Shown here piece after piece: positions 55,086 through 64,000 of a stretch of 64,000 nt of DNA. Below the pieces are notes generated by a model that searched no databases, had not been told where the DNA came from, and saw only the letters and a list, made by a program, of their open reading frames with translations. This stretch comes from Blastobasis lacticolella. Its lineage: Eukaryota; Arthropoda; Insecta; Lepidoptera; Blastobasidae. The stretch lies in the NCBI GenBank assembly GCA_905147135.1, contig LR990060.1, positions 884,001-948,000 of the forward strand, in the 5' to 3' direction. A program made the translations under genes and the position numbers. Every line of letters begins with the position of its first letter. Position 1 is the stretch's first letter.

Positions 55086-55342
55086 TAACCCCATGTGATT
55101 ACAGTTGCTCCAAATTACAAGAAACAAACTATTTTGGTTCCCATTTACAATGTGGGATTAGCTAGCTCAGTAACCGAGTTTTGAAACTTCGCAACCAGTT
55201 GCGAAATCCAGGTGAAGGAAGTGTCGCGTTCGACCCATTTCCGTACTAAGTTTTGTGCTTCAGTCTAATTTGCATATAAATTGTAGTATGAACTCAGCTT
55301 TAAAGTTCAGGGGTGTGCCCACGATATAGGTACCTATTTGGG

Positions 55343-55582
55343 AACGTTGGTGGCCGAGTGGTTAGGGTATCTGACTCGTAAGCGAGAGTTACCGGGTTCG
55401 AATGCCACTACCGCCATTTACCTATGGCTCTTATCTGAGTTAAGTTCATTAGTTGAACACTAACCGATACTCTTACGGTGAGAGAAAATATAGTGATGAA
55501 ACCTGCGCATTCAGACGACTGAATGTGTAACCGTCATACAATCTGGTCAGGTTCCCTATTAGAAGGGTCACGGAGGTCAGGA
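55343..55582 (+). mobile_element. SINE-A copy (+)
   Basis: Complete head gttggtggccgagtggttag with box B gggttcgaatgccactac and body to 55580. The tail is cut. Confidence 0.85.
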
Positions 55583-55851
55583 AACGCCAATTTCGTAGGT
55601 AAAGAAGGACCCAATACTACGGTGGAGAAATTTTACAGCAAGCCAGATCAAACAATTCCTCGGAGCACTTCCCATGATAGAGACGGATATATCTAAAGTT
55701 GTATTCATAAAAGAGTACCTACCTAGGTAAAGAAAACAACTACGCCCGCGTAAAATTGGGTTATTGTGTTTCAGACCCGAACCTGCGGGAACCACCTTGA
55801 ATTTCGAGATAAATTAGTCTAAGTGCTATTCTATTCTATAATTCTATAACC

Positions 55852-56135
55852 TATCATCATCACAGCAAATTACAGTCCACTACAGGACTTAGGGCCTCGA
55901 AAGCGGTGGGTATTGCCATACTCCCCACGCTCGGCAGGCGGGTTGAAGATCGCAGTGTTACAAATATAACAATGGAAAACGCTGATGCCCATTTTTCATC
56001 CTTAGTCGCCTTGTGCCTTGCTGCCCATTGCCCAGTCTACAGAGATCAAGATCTTTTGTCTCTGGCTTGTACCACACCCACGAGTGTTAGGGGTTTATGC
56101 TATTCTACTCCGGACACCACACGTCCAAGCCATAT
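55852..56135 (+). mobile_element. Rep-E copy (+)
   Basis: catcatcacagcaaattaca, ggcaggcgggttgaagatcg, ccggacaccacacgtcc. Confidence 0.8.
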
Positions 56136-56507
56136 ACAGCTGCCTTTCATCAAAATCCATTAAATAGTTTCTACGTAAAGAAGTAACAAATCCATCCATC
56201 CATCCTTACAAACTTACGTATTTATATTATGAAAAATAATAAACTGGAGAAACGAAAAAATGCCCGGGTGGGTACCCGGGTACCCGGGTCCTATCTCAAC
56301 GAATGGCGGGAAAGTTCCGCCCGTTAGCATGCCCAGGCGTAGTGTTTTACATATGAAAATTGCCTGTTACCGTCTATACATGATATGGAAAACAGCCCCA
56401 GCGGCACAGATGTGCGTGGATATTGCGAAAACGTTGGTTTCATATGGGTTGTATTACGCTGGTATATGTATCAATAGGTAGGTTGGTTTTCAAAGGTATG
56501 TTCCTGG
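56136..56507. other. Interval with a GC-rich palindromic word
   Basis: gggtgggtacccgggtacccgg (56266-56288) is a short nested palindrome. The frame through 56481 has no recognisable domain. atccatccatccatcc lies near 56190. Confidence 0.45.
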
Positions 56508-56645
56508 TTTCTTTTTTTTTATACCACGTAGGTGGTAAACAAGCTTACGGCCTGCCTGATGGTAAGTAGTCACCGCAACCTATTAAAGTTTGCAATACCA
56601 GGGGCATCACCCACCCAGGGGCATTTCTCACCGCGTAACTTAAAA
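56508..56645 (+). mobile_element. Rep-G copy (+)
   Basis: ataccacgtaggtggtaaac and cttacggcctgcctgatgg. Confidence 0.8.
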
Positions 56646-56706
56646 ATGAGTGATAAAAATTTAAAACCACGATAGTTTAAAACATTCGGTTGTTTTTTGT
56701 ATGTTT

Positions 56707-57420
56707 GGTCATCATATGGCGTTAATGTCCATGTGCTCTCGCGCATGAGGGCCCGGGGTCGGCCTTGACCATGATCCAGGATTTGACACATTTACAGTGG
56801 AGTGACTGCCAACTGACCTCCGTGACCCTGTTAACAGGGGAACTGGATCATGGTTACACATTCAGTCACCTGAATGTGCAGGTTACATCACGCTGTTTCC
56901 CCTCACCGTAAGAGCATCGGTTAGTGTTCAACTAATGTACTCAGAAAAGAGTTATAGGTAGGTACATAGCGGCACTGGGATTCGAACTAGGGTTGCCAAT
57001 CCTACTATAAAATATAGTATCCTACTATATTAGGAGTCAACCTACAATAAATTTCAAATTAAAATATAGTACCACTTACCGCAAAACGGAACGCGTCCAT
57101 AACATCCTCAAAAGAAAAATTTTCCTGATTCAAATCGAATATTTCAGAACGATCTTGAGTCTTGACATTTGCATGACGTGACGTCAAACTCAAGTAAAAT
57201 AAAACAAAACAGCTATGAAGCTCAATGTAGCAGAAAATATACATTTAAGAAATAGTATAGGTACGTAGATTTTATTTAAAAAACCTACTATATATTTTTT
57301 GATTAATTCCCTAATTACTATATTTTTATGGCTTCTAAACCCGAAAATACTATATTAGGTCTAAAAAAAATTGGAAACCCTAGTTCGACCCGGTATCTCG
57401 GTACGAGTGAGTGTCCCCCG
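56707..57420 (-). mobile_element. SINE-A copy (-) split by hAT-like element
   Basis: Tail and body at 56707-56987 and head end at 57383-57420. The break lies inside box B (ggattcgaac / gttcgacccggt). Confidence 0.85.
56988..57382 (-). mobile_element. hAT-like non-autonomous element, 395 bp
   Basis: Ends tagggttgccaat and ttggaaacccta are inverted repeats. Flanks attcgaac and gttcgac(c) agree with an 8-bp duplication decayed by two changes. On the - strand an open segment reads SEIFDLNQENFSFEDVMDAF and FRFA, then a strong donor gcg|gtaagt (about 57083), which may be the first exon of a lost transposase. Confidence 0.7.
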
Positions 57421-58077
57421 AGCACCCTGAATACAAACCGAAGTTTGATCTTATTTTCAATACCAACCAATCATAGTCAATAAAATGTTGTACACGTGGT
57501 TCAGAAACGTATATCTATGTCTGTGGTTTGTCAATTTTTCGTTAAAATAGGTAAGTAGCTATCGTTCGTATTATATCGTAGTACTAGTGGACTCGGCGCG
57601 ACTTCGTTCGCGTACACCTACTTTATCCCTACCTACCCTTTTTCCTTGCTTATAAACCTTCCTCTTAAATCCCTCTATCTATTGTTGAAAATCGCATTAA
57701 AATCCGTTGCGTAGTTTAAAAGATCTAAGCGTACATACATACATACATGCTGTTGATCTTCCAAATAAATAAATAAAATAATACATAAGTACTATAAGTT
57801 TTAAACTATGTATAGATAGACGATACAGAGATGCAGCATCGTGATATGCCTCACTGCTCCCTGTGACGAAGTCGTGTGCATTGTGACATGCCATGTACGG
57901 CATAACTTATGCACTGAGCCACCCCAGCTAACCTAGATTCCAGACCTAACACAACACTGCAATGCCTAGGGTAGACTTCGCAAGCACAGAGCGATGAAAG
58001 GGACAGGGTGAAGTGTATTTTTTGCGTCGTGTCGACTGCTTTAGCGCGATATCGCTTTGACCTACCTATACTCTTTT
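57421..58077. other. Interval without gene
   Basis: Contains cgcgacttcgttcgcgtaca (57597) and the catacatacatac microsatellite (57732-57748), a common lepidopteran repeat word pair. No gene. Confidence 0.45.
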
Positions 58078-58345
58078 CTGAGTATCTTTTCTAACTATGA
58101 CGCTTTTCTGAATTATGTACATTAGTTGAACACTAACCGATGCTCTTACGGTGAGGGAAAACATCGTGATGAAACCTGCACATTCAAGCGACTGAATGTG
58201 TAACAATGGTTCAATCTGGTCAGGCTTCCCTGGCAGCAGGGTCATGGAGGTCAGATGGCAGTCGCCCCACTGTAATTACCTGATCTGCCAAATTCTGAAT
58301 CATGGTCAAGGCGGACCCCGGGCCCTCGTGCGACATTAACGCCAA
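58078..58345 (+). mobile_element. SINE-A body and tail (+)
   Basis: cttttctgaattatgtacat, ggtcaaggcggaccccgggc to cgacattaacgcc; the head is missing. Confidence 0.83.
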
Positions 58346-58719
58346 GATATATAATATGTAATGATGATAATATAATATGTTCATTCTGCGGCAGACTGTA
58401 CTTGGAGCGTACCGGTACTCGGTGCCTCGCGGGCGCGTTTATTTCGTGCGCATTGGGCAGACATGGTCAAGGTATATACATGCGTCACCCACCCCCTCTG
58501 CAATGTGCTCAACAAACGATAAATTTGTTCTTTAAGTACCAAATAATTGTGTGTGGTGTGATATGAGATAAATTAATCCTAGGTATTTCAATAAAACAAT
58601 GTGACGGTATATCTTTATTGGGTATCGATATAGCATCAAAAATTAAGTTTATCAAAGACTAGGCACCTACTATTTAGATGAAAAGAAAAGAAAATACATT
58701 TTACATTTACAAAAAAGGG
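58346..58719. other. Interval without gene
   Basis: Starts with a short GC-richer segment (gtgcctcgcgggcgcgttta at 58420). Otherwise AT-rich. Confidence 0.45.
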
Positions 58720-58842
58720 TATTACGGGGTCGGCAACGCGTGGGTGATGCCCCTGGTATTGCAAACGTCCATAGGCTGCGGTGACTGCGCACCATCAGGC
58801 AGGCCGCAAGCTTGTTTGCCACCTTAGTGGTATAAAAAAATC
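58720..58842 (-). mobile_element. Rep-G copy (-)
   Basis: ttacggggtcggcaacgcgt and accttagtggtataaaaaa. Confidence 0.8.
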
Positions 58843-59009
58843 ATTTATTACACATATCACACCACGACACAATAACACTTACAGTAACAGAGAACGGAAA
58901 CATTAATAATGAAAATATCTAAAACAATGTGTAGCCTCCCATGCCACTGTCGGTGCCGTGGCGGCCAGCGTAAATAGTACCCACTCAGCATATGCTGTGA
59001 GGCGCAAGA

Positions 59010-59165
59010 AACGACTCACAGCACTGGTATTCTATGGACCTATTCGCCTTGGAGGCTTGGTACCTACATCCGCGACAGCCTTGGCGTGAGAGTCAGCGAG
59101 GATAAGTTTGAGAAGGCACGCCTGCGCTGGCTTGGTCACGTGCTGCGTATGCCACAGGCATACAT
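59010..59165 (+). mobile_element. RTE-type LINE ORF fragment
   Basis: The + frame reads YIRDSLGVRVSEDKFEKARL and RWLGHVLRMPQAY, the characteristic R-x-x-LRWLGHV-x-RM segment of RTE/BovB-like ORFs. Confidence 0.8.
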
Positions 59166-59169
59166 TCTT

Positions 59170-59430
59170 ATACAGAGGGCTAAGATGCCTGAGGAGCCTG
59201 AGAAGTCCGCCTAAATGTGTGTGTCCGTCGTATATATTTCTGCCGCCAAGCAACAATGTTGTGAAGGGATTGTTGTGTTCCGGTTTGAAATATAGGGAAG
59301 CCAGCGCAATTACAGGCATGAGGCATTTCATCTTAGTCCTCACAGTGGCAGCACCTGCGGTTCAGCATTTTTGTTACCTGCAACCTTAATGTGTGAACCG
59401 TAAATGTTATGGGCGACAGTTACGTACCGT
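59170..59430 (-). mobile_element. Rep-D copy (-)
   Basis: Reverse complement of the family: tcaggctc-like start, ggcatgaggcatttcatctt, ggttcagcatttttg, gttatgggcgacagttac. It directly follows the RTE fragment, which could be its parent's 3' coding end. Confidence 0.78.
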
Positions 59431-59599
59431 TTATTATTAGCCAGTGAGCCGCAGCTCAAGAAGCGACGGATTGATACCGCGGAGTCGGATGTGAGAGCCA
59501 GCGGCTTAGACCAGGAAGATGCTAAAGATCGGGCGAAGTAGGTACGAGGAGAAGGAAACGGGAAACCAAGAAACCGCTAGGCAGAAATTGATGATTCTA

Positions 59600-59870
59600 G
59601 CCAGGTATTAGACGACCGTGTGGTGTCTGGCAGAGTAGAATGCACCAACCCCTTACACCCGTGGATGTCGTACATGGCGAGTAATGTTTTTAAGGCAAAA
59701 GATCTAGAGTCTCCGTAGGCTGGAAAAGAGGCAGCAGCGTTTGCCATTATTATATTTACAACACTGCGTTTTCCCACCCGCCTGACAAGCGTGGAGATTA
59801 AGGCATAAACTAAATTTCGTGGGAGAGGCCTTAGTACTGCAGTGGACTGTTACGGGCTGTGATGATTATG
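59600..59870 (-). mobile_element. Rep-E copy (-)
   Basis: cgaccgtgtggtgtctggca to gttacgggctgtgatgat. Confidence 0.82.
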
Positions 59871-60447
59871 ATTAGACGGTCAACTCAACAAATGGTTAGT
59901 GATTATAGAGCCTGCCTGTTTCAAAGCATATTTAGTAACCCACTCCTTAAGCACACTCGACATGTGGACAGTTCCGCGGGAACACGAGAATGTAGAGGAG
60001 GTATTCGCCTATATTCGTGTAATCCCGTGCATGTTTGGCATGTCTCGCCTATTTCATAGACAAAGTAGAGATAGTTTGTTGTCGTCTCGATTCGATCGAT
60101 TTTATATTTATATTCCTAGCGCTTTTTCCCGTAACAGGTTCTGGGTACACTTATTAGTAGATCAAGTAATTACAGTAGAGCAGGTGCTATCACCTCTGTG
60201 ACCCTGTTTAAAGCAGATTAACGATATTACACCGATGAATCGATATAATGTCGACGCGTTTTGACACCCACACATCCCTAATAGGCGAGAATGTAGAGGG
60301 TCGACCAGTCCCGGCAAAAGTTTCGCCGGAAGTTTCGGCGAACATGTGGAGCGCACTTTAGAAGGGAGGAAAACCCCGCCGCCCAAAGACATCCGCAAAA
60401 GCCATCAGGAGAGTCGCGAATGACGAGTTGGCGATTTGATGATTTGA
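59871..60447. other. Interval without gene
   Basis: AT-rich and unassigned, with a SINE-A scrap at 60160-60205 (agatcaagtaattacagtag). Confidence 0.45.
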
Positions 60448-60668
60448 CGACCGGAGTGGTTCAGTGGTTAACCTGCGGGTCTGCCACGCAGGAGTCCCGG
60501 GTTCGATACCCGGCCGAGCAGAAATTGAAATGATGAATTTTAATTTCTGCTACGGATCTGGATGTTATATGTATATGTATATTAAGTATGTATTTAAAAG
60601 TATTTATGTAGGTTGTCTGTTGTCCATACGCCATACGACAAGCTTTGCCTACTTTGGGACTCTAGCCA
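60448..60668 (+). mobile_element. SINE-B copy (+)
   Basis: Full tRNA-like head (gaccggagtggttcagtggt, box B gggttcgatacccggccg) and body to ctttgggactctagccatct. Confidence 0.9.
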
Positions 60669-61228
60669 TCTATGGACATTCATATTATATTCATATTCAT
60701 AAAATACATTCCCATAGGAAACTTCCTATGATAATATGTAGGCAAAGTACCTGAATACGGGGAAAGGCGTGACAGTATGTATGTAACTGTGTATAGTAAT
60801 ATTGTAAGTGTGTAGAAATTATGTAATGAAGTAACAGCATAAGTACCTACTTATTAAAATTGTATGTGTGATGGCGAAGGCGAAATTATCGTTGAGACAA
60901 ACCTCAAAGAGGTTTACCAATGTGTTGTATTGAAGATTGTAATGTTTTTGTGAATAAATAAATATAAATAAAAAAAAATCTAATGGCACTGTGTGAATTG
61001 TTATTTAATTATTAATGCGTTGTCGGCCTTTGAGGCATGTGTAGTCGGTGGAGGCTTGTTTCTTGATGCCCCAATATCGTACCAGCTCATGAATAGTAGT
61101 ACCAGGTCGAACTACAGGAAGATTATTCCATGGAATGGTTGAACGCGGCAGGAAGTCTCATGAAAAGAATACAGTGAGATCCCATGGAAGGTAAGTGGAT
61201 GAAAGCCATCTGGGAACCAAGTGTTCGG
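60669..61228. other. Interval without gene
   Basis: Ends of an AT-rich repeat: 60950-60980 is an aataaatataaataaaaa tail, followed by the last bases of a SINE-B body (cactgtgtgaattgtt). The rest is unassigned. Confidence 0.5.
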
Positions 61229-61585
61229 AGGGATAGTGACCGCCACTTATTCAGGTAGTACGGTTTCATTTGAGGCGGGAAGGATAGTGACCGCCACTTA
61301 TTCAGGTAGTACGGTTTCATTTGAGGCGGGAAGGATAGTGACCGCCACTTATTCAGGTAGTGCGGTTTCATTTGAGGCGGGAAGGATAGTGACCGCCACT
61401 TATTCAGGTAGTACGGTTTCATTTGAGGCGGGAAGGATAGTGACCGCCACTTATTCAGGTAGTGCGGTTTCATTTGAGGCGGGAAGGATAGTGACCGCCA
61501 CTTATTCAGGCAGTACGGTTTCGTTTGAGGCGGGAAGGATAGTGACCGCCACTTATTCAGGTAGTACGGTTTCATTTGAGACGGG
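61229..61585. repeat. 51-bp minisatellite, seven copies
   Basis: Copies start at 61236, 61287, 61338, 61389, 61440, 61491 and 61542, exactly 51 bp apart. Because 51 is divisible by 3 and no stop arises, the + strand (17-residue IVTATYSGSTVSFEAGR unit) and the - strand (MKPYYLNKWRSLSFPPQ unit) are both open. Copies differ mainly at a gtagtac/gtagtgc site. Host coding use is not supported. Confidence 0.95.
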
Positions 61586-61599
61586 AAGATACTTAGCGT

Positions 61600-61870
61600 T
61601 AATGTTCCGGGTGGGCTTGACCATGATCCAGAATTTGGCAGATAGCTATTATTTAACAATTTATTGCACACAATATAAAGTATACAGAAATTACAAAATG
61701 AAAGACGACACAACAGGCACTACTTATTTCTAAGAAGAAATCTCTTCCAGCAGGCCTATAGAAGAGAGACATTATAGATTATAGGGGATGAAAGATACGG
61801 ATAGGTAATTACAGTAGAGCAACTATCATCTGACCTCCGTGACTATGGTAACAGAGAAACCTGACCAGTA
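61600..61870 (-). mobile_element. SINE-A fragments with Rep-I between
   Basis: SINE-A words at 61603-61642 (gggcttgaccatgatccaga) and 61800-61870 (ggtaattacagtagagcaac) flank Rep-I (61643-61799; aaatctcttccagcaggcct). Confidence 0.7.
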
Positions 61871-62329
61871 GTTACGTAAAGCTGTTGCCAACAATTCTCT
61901 GACTTCCATGATGGAAATTGTTACTTTTGCGATTCCGTATCATCGATTTTATAGGTTCAGTTGCTAACAAAGTTCCGTTCCAATTCAAAATTCAAAATTT
62001 GAAATTAAAAATTTGTTTATTGATTAGGGCATTAAATATCTCTTTCAATCGTCAAAAAGGAGGGGGATAGGAAAGTAGGAAGGAAACACACAGTGACACG
62101 CTGACCGCCCTATGGCCGTAGATAAACCCATCCCTCGCCAACCACGACCGAACCGTGCTCGACAATGCCAGGCAGATCCGGAACGCGTTCGATTAACTGA
62201 CACTATTAAATCGATCGTACGTTATCGCAAAAGTGACAATTTCAATCATTGAAATCAGAGAATTGTTAGCAACAGAGTTACGTGATTAGCCTACTTATTG
62301 AATATATAATTAAATAAATAAATAAATTA
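61871..62329. other. Possible foldback around 61880-62285
   Basis: The words gctgttgccaacaattctct, followed by atggaaattgttacttttgc (61881-61940), are mirrored by gcaaaagtgacaatttcaat and agagaattgttagcaacaga (62226-62275). A roughly 400-bp MITE with about 70-bp inverted arms is likely. Confidence 0.75.
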
Positions 62330-62570
62330 TCGTGGACAAATTCACACAGCGCCATCTAGCCCCAAAGTAAGCAAAGCTTGTGTTATGGGTGCTAGATAAC
62401 TGATAAACTACTTATATACTTTTTAAATACATACTTATTATACATAGAACACCCAGACCCGTAACAGAAATTAAAATTCATCATTTCAATTTCTGCCCGG
62501 CCGGGAATCGAACCCGGGACCTCTTGCGTGGCAGACCGGCATGTTGACCACTGAACCACTCAGGTCGTCA
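62330..62570 (-). mobile_element. SINE-B copy (-), best preserved
   Basis: From gtggacaaattcacacagcg to the head complement (cggccgggaatcgaacccgg, gaaccactcaggtcgtcaaa). Both RNA polymerase III boxes are intact. Confidence 0.92.
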
Positions 62571-62574
62571 AATA

Positions 62575-62745
62575 ATTGTATCATGGTTACACATTCAGTC
62601 ACTTGAAAATGCAGGGTAGGTACATCACGATGTTTTCCCTCACCGTAAGAGCATCGGTTTGTGTACAAATAATGTAGTAGGTACTTGCTAACTCAGAAAA
62701 GAGTCATTGGTAGTTAGCGGCACTGGGATTCGAACCCGGTACCGG
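62575..62745 (-). mobile_element. SINE-A copy (-)
   Basis: tatcatggttacacattcag to gggattcgaacccggtaccg; it stands directly next to SINE-B. Confidence 0.85.
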
Positions 62746-64000
62746 TGCGGGAAAGCCACTACCTGCTACTGCATACTAGACCTAAACCTACTAAACCTTC
62801 TTCCTTTTTGAACAACAGCTTTACAGACATTGGTGACCAACCAAATACCAACCGTATTTCTGAATAAAATAATGATTATGACGAAACAACTTCGTGAAAT
62901 AAAAAGTATTATCACCCAAATCTTTGTCCGTATTTTGAATGTACGCTAGAATGAGCTTCCGGAAAATTATAGTGTAGGAGCCGAGGTACATAAATAATGT
63001 GTTTTTGTAACGCGACCCAACTAATTAAGATGTTGTTGGTTTGTTTGTTTTGTTGGGAAAACAACTAAAACTTAGATTTAAGACTTCGGTACGTAAACCT
63101 ACTTACTTCCGTTACAGAAATTTAGGCCTACAAAAATTAAAGAAAACAGGGTCGTACTCATAACAAACTCGGTCAAATTAATAAAATAAAAACTGCCATA
63201 AAACATCCCCGGAGCCCAAAAAACTGCATTAAGCCCTTAATTACAGCGACTCCGCCGTCCGGTCGTAAATAAAAATACGCGGATGAAAAAAAATAACAAA
63301 AAAAAAGAATCCTTTAATCCAAGACGCTAGGAACCCAGTTATTTCCCGGGCAAGCGAGATCGATGCCGCCGGGTATATCTGGTTTTTTCGGACAGTGTTC
63401 CACCGGGGGTGAACGAACCGAGTTATGTAAGGGTGGTCGATACAATCGGACATGCGCGGCGCTAGATAGCTAGCCGTGGGGAGGAAGCCGCTTATAGCGC
63501 TTGATTGTAGCGTTTTGTGGAGAGGTGATATAGCATTTATTTTTATTTTGTAAAGAACTTCATCGAAAAATTGGGAACTCGCACCGACCGTTTTTTTTAT
63601 GTTGTACGGCAGAAAAACAGGTAAGCGGGTAATAAATGAAATACGACCCAATTTGACTTAATGTTTGGCGAGGAATTAGGTATGTAGTAATTTTCAGTGA
63701 GCGAACTAGATGGTTCATATAAATACATTATGCAGTATAGTACAGTCAATCAGCAAAGGCGGCCTTATTACTACAAGTGATCTCTTCCAGGCAACCTTTC
63801 CAGAAATTGTAAAGAAAATTTCAACAGAAGCGTAGCGACACTAACTTGACAAGTTACAAAAACAGATAGCCAGGTACACAAATAAATAGACTAAATACTT
63901 AATTTCTATTCGAGTATCTACCAAACACTATGTGAAAGATGGTGCAGATAGCATACCTACCTGAAAAATGTACATTAATTCACTCGCCTTTAAAAGGCCC
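62746..64000. other. Interval without recognised gene
   Basis: 63590-63635 is a Rep-C head scrap (tgtacggcagaaaaacaggt) and 63745-63810 is Rep-I (aaaggcggccttattactac). A - strand frame of 136 codons (63651-63241) crosses a moderately GC-rich block (63340-63500) but has no motif I recognise. Confidence 0.45.

Noticed and set aside
61229..61585. CRISPR-like array
   Set aside because: The units are contiguous with no unique spacers, and the genome is eukaryotic.
61123..61733. Overlapping 170- and 196-codon frames
   Set aside because: Both are produced by the 51-bp tandem repeat; there is no start context, domain or unique flanking coding sequence.
62480..62570. Gly-type tRNA-like sequence on the - strand
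   Set aside because: It is the head of SINE-B, repeated at 14705, 47409 and 60448 with the same body.
63241..63651. 136-codon frame on the - strand
   Set aside because: No motif recognised; its ends lie in repeat scraps and low-complexity tracts. Left as unassigned.

Overview
This is a eukaryotic nuclear window, most likely from a moth or butterfly. It is AT-rich, its coding DNA is split into GT-AG exons, and its intergenic and intronic space is packed with short interspersed elements of lepidopteran style: two tRNA-derived SINE families, many 3'-end LINE remnants and numerous inverted-repeat MITEs. I see no prokaryotic operon, CRISPR array or functional tRNA or rRNA gene.

Two host genes can be supported. 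(1) On the + strand, the 3' four exons of a hyaluronidase (glycoside hydrolase family 56) run from 10250 to 19753. All four splice junctions agree in phase and give 583 codons plus a split glycine. The catalytic Asp-x-Glu motif is kept. The last exon adds a Ser/Thr-rich, mucin-like tail of about 363 residues with four 15-residue repeats. The N-terminal exons were not found and probably lie left of the window. (2) On the - strand, a seven-exon gene (41970 down to 32726) encodes 1574 residues. A very long, highly charged Lys/Glu-rich N-terminal region, all in one 3.6 kb exon, is followed by two MYND-type zinc fingers and a C-terminal domain like that of MSS51/ZMYND proteins. A weak third candidate is a TATA/initiator pair with two tiny signal-peptide-like ORFs near 53.4-53.8 kb.

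Layout: 0-10 kb is repeats, including a 5'-truncated jockey-type LINE with a target-site duplication (7590-8747) and a 241-bp tandem duplication (3914-4394). 10.2-19.8 kb is the hyaluronidase gene with repeat-filled introns. 20-25 kb is intergenic DNA with several MITEs and a perfect hairpin. 25.2-27.0 kb is a second, decayed LINE on the - strand. 27.65-28.5 kb is a GC-rich island of unknown origin, directly followed by a pair of 470-bp, nearly identical inverted arms (28501-28970 and 29359-29828). 32.7-42.0 kb is the MYND/MSS51-like gene. 42-64 kb is almost wholly repeats: nested insertions, a tandem duplication around 50-51.4 kb, a 51-bp minisatellite open on both strands (61.2-61.6 kb) and an hAT-like insertion inside a SINE (57 kb).

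The most notable points are the tandemly repeated exon-end/splice-donor segment in the hyaluronidase intron, the mucin-like hyaluronidase tail, the unusual architecture of the MYND gene, and the GC-rich island joined to a long palindrome. The two genes show no functional link beyond proximity.
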